A stretch of DNA of 38,816 nt from Candidatus Poribacteria bacterium. GTDB taxonomy: Bacteria; Poribacteria; WGA-4E; WGA-3G. Position numbers and translations under genes: made by a program. Shown here one piece after another: positions 35,487-38,816 of this stretch. The notes beneath the pieces were generated by a model. The model had not been told where the DNA came from and searched no databases. It saw only the letters and a list, made by a program, of their open reading frames with translations. Each line of letters opens with the position of its first letter. Within the stretch, counting starts at the first letter, position 1. Location: NCBI GenBank assembly GCA_012270795.1, contig JAAXHO010000159.1:416-39231 (forward strand), read 5' to 3'.

Positions 35487-36683
35487 CTAATTGGATAACA
35501 CCCGGGCAGTTTCACGGGATACAATTAGTTCCTCATTCGTAGCAACGACAAGGATTTTTGCGCGGCTGTTTTTGGTTGAAAGGTTGGCCTCCCCAATAGC
35601 ATTCTCATTTTTTTCTGAGTCTAAATGGATACCACACCATTCAAGTCCTTTGCAGATTTGGGCGCGTGCCGTTGAACTTTTCTCTCCGATACCACCCGCA
35701 AAGGCAATGACATCAACGCCACCAAGTGCAGCAATATAAGCACCGATATACTTCTTCACACCGTAAGTGTATGTCTCCAATGCTAAACGGGCATTGTCGT
35801 TTCCAGCATCAATCGCCGCCTCTACATCACGCATGTCGCCACTGGTACCAGAGATGCCTTTTACACCTGACTCCTCAATCAGTTGTCGTCTAATCTCGTC
35901 GGTAGAGTAACCTTCTTTGTCCATCAGATACAAAACGGCAAAAGCATCTAAATTTCCGCACCGAGTAGATTGGACCATGCCGTATTGTGTGGAAGCACCC
36001 ATTGAGGTATCAATAGATTTTCCGTTTTTGATGGCACAGATAGAGGAACTTCCACCGAGGTGGCAGGAGATAATCCGAAGCCCTTCGCCATTTTTCTGAC
36101 CGAGCATTTGCGGCACGCGTTCGGATATGTAGCGGTGGGATGCGCCGTGAAATCCATATTTGCGGATGCCGTGCTTTTCTACCCAGAAACGTGGCACTCC
36201 GAATTCGTAGGCGTAATCCGGAATAGTTTGGTGAAACCATGTCTCAAAGACAGCAACGAGCGGTGTGTTCGGGAGCAGTTCCTGAAAAGCACGGATAGAG
36301 GCAATATATGCAGGATTGTGCATCGGAGCAAGCGGTGTGGATGCTTCCAGTGCATCGATAACGTCTTCTGTGATCTGTGCTGAACGCCAGTATCCTTTTG
36401 CAAGAATGGTTTTGAACCCGACACCGTCCAATTGGTTCAGGTCTGTAAGACAACCGACTTCCGGATCGGTGATGAGTTGCATGGCATGTGCTATGGCGTC
36501 AATGTGTGATTGTGCAACAATTTCACCTTCGCGAGGTGGTTTACCCGGTACTGTGTGTGTGAAGGCAGATGGCGAATTGCCGATACGGTCTATACCTCCC
36601 TTGACGAGGGAGGCGGTTGTTTCCATGTCTATGATTTGATATTTGAACGAGGTGCTTCCTACGTTTGCACAGAGTATACGCAT
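35487..36683 (-). CDS. Acetate/propionate kinase-family protein with altered active site
   Basis: 398 residues, aligning end to end with acetate kinase (ASKHA fold): ANVGSTSFKYQ (N7 kept), PLAPMHNP, FHQTIPDYAY, YGFHGASHRY (H179 kept), DTSMG, ISGTSGDMRD, KKYIGAY and FAGGIGE. Departures from canonical enzymes: the HRVVHGG segment reads FKTILAKG (Arg to K91), the catalytic Asp of FDTAFHQT is E147 in FETWFHQT, the CHLGNGSS loop reads CHLGGSSS, and FTPLEGLMMGTRSGD reads ASTQYGMVQSTRCGN (R241 kept). A phosphotransferase is likely, but acetate as substrate is doubtful. No phosphotransacetylase gene is nearby. No clear ribosome binding site. Confidence 0.8.
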   Translation of the reverse strand: MRILCANVGSTSFKYQIIDMETTASLVKGGIDRIGNSPSAFTHTVPGKPPREGEIVAQSHIDAIAHAMQLITDPEVGCLTDLNQLDGVGFKTILAKGYWRSAQITEDVIDALEASTPLAPMHNPAYIASIRAFQELLPNTPLVAVFETWFHQTIPDYAYEFGVPRFWVEKHGIRKYGFHGASHRYISERVPQMLGQKNGEGLRIISCHLGGSSSICAIKNGKSIDTSMGASTQYGMVQSTRCGNLDAFAVLYLMDKEGYSTDEIRRQLIEESGVKGISGTSGDMRDVEAAIDAGNDNARLALETYTYGVKKYIGAYIAALGGVDVIAFAGGIGEKSSTARAQICKGLEWCGIHLDSEKNENAIGEANLSTKNSRAKILVVATNEELIVSRETARVLSN

Positions 36684-36723
36684 GGTGGTTTATGTTACTT
36701 TTGAAGTTTTTATAAGAACAGTG

Positions 36724-37482
36724 TCACACACTAATCTTATTATAAGCAAGAGGTAAAGCATCCCAAGTTTTACCTTCTAAAATTCTATCACCTTTCTTTT
36801 TATTTCGTCCACCCCACTGTTTGAAAAAGAAAGGTACCGAGGCTTGTTCACATTGGTCACGAATATCAATTACCCACTTTTCTTCAATAGGTCGCGCCCC
36901 AGGTCCAGATTCTCCTCCGACAATAACCCAATCTATATCCGTTAAATCAAGGTTTCGGAGTTCACCTATAAGCGGCTCAAGGGACAAAAATTTGATGTGT
37001 GCATCCGTTTCTCGCAAATCATCAATGCGGAATTTATAGTCTTGATTTTCAACACTGACACCCATCCACACATTTTCGGGCCATTGTATCTTGTCGTTAA
37101 GTTTTACCAACTGTTTTGATCTTTTTGTGAGTACTTGGAAATCATGTTGATTTGCCTCATTCATTGTCTTGAAAACCCTTTGAATAAATTTTAAAGGAAC
37201 GGTTTCATGAAACAAATCACTCATGGAATTGACAAAAATCAACTGATGTTTTTTCCACTTTAAAGGTAAATCAAGTAATTCTTCAACAAGTCGCACCTCA
37301 TTTGACCACCTTGGTCCTGCTTTTGTCATTTTTGCAAGTCCTTCATAAGCAAGACCTTCTTTTGAAAATCGAGCTGCGATTCGTTCTGCGTAACAAAACT
37401 GACATCCTTCAGAAACTCGGGTACAGCCTCTCACAGGATTCCAAGTTGATTCTGTCCACTCAATTGCGGATTTAGTTGCCAT
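36724..37482 (-). CDS. DUF5131 / phage Gp37-Gp68 family protein (three-Cys-motif protein)
   Basis: 252 residues from the chosen start, MATKSAIEWTE. AAGGAGG lies eight bases before it; the frame is open nine codons further, to an ATG overlapping the upstream stop, but that start lacks a binding site. Cysteines C20, C27 and C30 form the CxxxxxxCxxC cluster that names the family, within RGCTRVSEGCQFCYAERIA. Later hallmarks are FVNSMSDLFH, GVSVENQDY, FLSLEPLIG, VIVGGESGPGARP and FFKQWGG. The layout suggests an iron-sulfur, radical-SAM-like TIM barrel, but biochemical function is not established. It forms a two-gene unit with TcmP upstream, a pairing known from many genomes and phages. Confidence 0.88.
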   Translation of the reverse strand: MATKSAIEWTESTWNPVRGCTRVSEGCQFCYAERIAARFSKEGLAYEGLAKMTKAGPRWSNEVRLVEELLDLPLKWKKHQLIFVNSMSDLFHETVPLKFIQRVFKTMNEANQHDFQVLTKRSKQLVKLNDKIQWPENVWMGVSVENQDYKFRIDDLRETDAHIKFLSLEPLIGELRNLDLTDIDWVIVGGESGPGARPIEEKWVIDIRDQCEQASVPFFFKQWGGRNKKKGDRILEGKTWDALPLAYNKISV

Positions 37483-37508
37483 TTGAGGTCCCTCCTTAGG
37501 TAGGAACA

Positions 37509-38624
37509 TTACTCGTCTTTGGATGGAAAAGTGGCTTTGACCGTGTCGGCAAAAGTATTTTTTCGACGTTTATCAACGGGCGGATCCGTTTGGATCTTTC
37601 CCTGAGTCTCGAGTTTGGCAAGAATCTCTTTATAGTTCCTTGAAATATACGGTGTGCCAACGTTGTGATCATCAAAAATCTGCTTCATCGTCATTGTTCT
37701 ACCTGCGTATTCTGTCAATAACATTTCAGCTAAATCATCAAGAGGACGTGAATAACCAAATAAAAGGAGTTGTTTCTCGGTAGCAGAAGTATATTCAAAC
37801 GAAGGAACACCTTGCTCTGAGTCCGTACTTTCTTTAGCCATGATATCCTTCATAATTTGATAACCTCTTTTATGCTTGGAAACGAAGATTAAATGATGAC
37901 TCGGACGCTCACCATATCCCTTTTTAAAACAAAATGGCAGAACATACTCACCACCTTCTGATTTTAAAGATTGACTTATTGCTTCAACTATAGTTAACTC
38001 TCGTTCCAATGGATTCATAGCCTGAAGACTATGTCGAAGTTCTTCCGCTCGTTCACTACCGAAAAGCGCATTCATGTGTTCCTCAACTTTTTCATTATTA
38101 ATACCCATATTTATACGGTTATAATTAAAGAAAAAAATACAATCACAACCCCAGTTTTTTACGGCAGGACTAATAAGTTGAAGGGAAAGTCCTTTATAAC
38201 CCCACGGGTCCACAAAAAATAGGGTTGGAACCGTTTTCACGCTTTCTAAGATCTGAGCTACTTCTTCACCAACTTCCTTGTTAATTACAGTAGGTTTGTT
38301 TTTGAGACTATCTATTCCTGGAATTGAGTTGATAGCATCTTCAAGATTTTGGACAAACCCTGGTTCAATATCGTTAAAAGTACTAATGAGCATATCCGAT
38401 ATATCTTTTTCTTCAATTGCTTTCTCAAGCACAAGAATTGGCGTAGATTTAGATCCATCATCATATCTTCCAGGACCAGCAAAGAGGTCTACATAACCAA
38501 TATTGCTTTCCCACTCCTTGGCGTGAGGTATTATGACTTTTGCCCAAGCCCAAAAATATTTCTCAACAATTCTTGTTTTTACCTGTGACGATTCTTTAGA
38601 TTCCTCAAAGAAATTATTATTCAT
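37509..38624 (-). CDS. tcmP: Three-Cys-motif partner protein TcmP
   Basis: 371 residues. The N-terminal helix SQVKTRIVEKYFWAWAKVI is followed by YVDLFAGPGRYDDGS (a methyltransferase-like motif I, about 44-58), then LFFVDPWGYKGL (motif IV-like) and a region with CDCIFFFNYNRI. The C-terminus (about 300-345, MTMKQIFDDHNVG then ISRNYKEILAKLETQGKI) looks like a winged helix. Proteins of this family occur next to DUF5131 genes, hence the name. The Rossmann-like motifs suggest S-adenosylmethionine or nucleotide binding. AGGAAG precedes the ATG by three bases. The stop is 26 bases before the DUF5131 start. Its presence at the window edge among non-core genes fits a mobile or defence-type cassette, which is inference. 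Confidence 0.85.
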   Translation of the reverse strand: MNNNFFEESKESSQVKTRIVEKYFWAWAKVIIPHAKEWESNIGYVDLFAGPGRYDDGSKSTPILVLEKAIEEKDISDMLISTFNDIEPGFVQNLEDAINSIPGIDSLKNKPTVINKEVGEEVAQILESVKTVPTLFFVDPWGYKGLSLQLISPAVKNWGCDCIFFFNYNRINMGINNEKVEEHMNALFGSERAEELRHSLQAMNPLERELTIVEAISQSLKSEGGEYVLPFCFKKGYGERPSHHLIFVSKHKRGYQIMKDIMAKESTDSEQGVPSFEYTSATEKQLLLFGYSRPLDDLAEMLLTEYAGRTMTMKQIFDDHNVGTPYISRNYKEILAKLETQGKIQTDPPVDKRRKNTFADTVKATFPSKDE

Positions 38625-38666
38625 ACTCTTCCTTTATAACGACTTGTGCTAATTACTATTCATAAT

Positions 38667-38700
38667 ATACAACATGTTGTATTGTTTATTTATGCATAAA
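38667..38700. promoter_or_regulatory. Two palindromes upstream of the TcmP-DUF5131 operon
   Basis: ATACAACATGTTGTAT (38667-38682) and TTTATGCATAAA (38689-38700) are both perfect palindromes, with centres exactly 20 bp apart, about two helical turns. They lie 43-76 bases upstream of the tcmP start, where its promoter should be, so they may be operators for a dimeric repressor. A frame open from the window edge (38815) to a TAA at 38690 on the minus strand could be the tail of another gene, but 41 open codons is weak evidence. Confidence 0.5.
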
Positions 38701-38816
38701 CAACATCTTTTAATGCCATCAACTTACGACCTAAACATTTATTTATGAAAACACCGAGTGTGAAACCACCAAACTTGTTGTTCATCCGTGTCAAAAAACC
38801 CAAATGGGTTCTGGCA

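Noticed and set aside
38690-38815. Minus-strand frame open from the window edge to TAA at 38690 (ending LMALKDVVYA)
   Set aside because: Only 41 codons without a recognised motif; chance of being open is not small. It could be the tail of a real gene beyond the window.

Overview
The window looks like chromosome from a Gram-negative (double-membrane), AT-leaning bacterium. Outer-membrane markers are a TonB-dependent receptor, a PorV-like porin fused to a SPOR domain, and two lipoprotein or periplasmic-type products. Two phytanoyl-CoA dioxygenase (PhyH) genes, a Gfo/Idh/MocA oxidoreductase, an amidohydrolase, several beta-propeller proteins and an ECF sigma factor fused to a propeller recall Candidatus Poribacteria and neighbouring Planctomycetes-like lineages. 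This placement is inference from gene content, not from a marker-gene tree.

Layout. 1-3543 (minus strand): a disrupted hicA with an intact hicB, an orphan ABC ATPase with atypical Q- and H-loops, a PhyH enzyme and a Gfo/Idh/MocA dehydrogenase. 3791-6136 (plus): TonB receptor. 9976-6176 (minus): two WD40 genes, the first broken by a stop codon, then coaD. 10381-10926: a decayed Rpn-type nuclease gene and two palindromic repeats. 11055-13951 (plus): 1-Cys peroxiredoxin, tRNA-Gly(CCC) behind a full-consensus promoter, a TPR membrane protein and a periplasmic propeller. 14058-14237: a MITE inserted inside an older palindromic repeat. 14279-20295 (plus): mutS2, dnaG and rpoD; this sigma factor carries 22 extra residues inside region 4. 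20434-23873: a second PhyH gene, then convergent glycosyltransferase and membrane-protein genes. 23874-25949: a repeat-rich, A/C-biased stretch with one orphan gene. 26049-27998: an aminotransferase and a SodC-fold lipoprotein lacking most metal ligands. 28392-31459 (minus): the ECF sigma/propeller fusion, frameshifted near its end. 31694-36683: PorV-FlgD-SPOR protein, amidohydrolase broken by a stop codon, ABC-2 permease and a divergent acetate-kinase-family protein. 36724-38624 (minus): a TcmP/DUF5131 two-gene cassette with palindromic operator-like sites upstream.

Two themes stand out. First, four otherwise recognisable genes are interrupted by a single small lesion (two Trp-to-stop changes, two frameshifts), and a fifth (Rpn) has lost its middle. 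Together with many palindromic repeats this suggests ongoing decay, though the frameshifts could be assembly errors. Second, several proteins carry unusual changes: sigma-70 region 4, the kinase active site, the ABC switch loops, the SOD-like metal site and the sigma-propeller fusion. The best candidates for an under-described system are the sigma factor tethered through a membrane helix to an Asp-box propeller and the TcmP/DUF5131 cassette.
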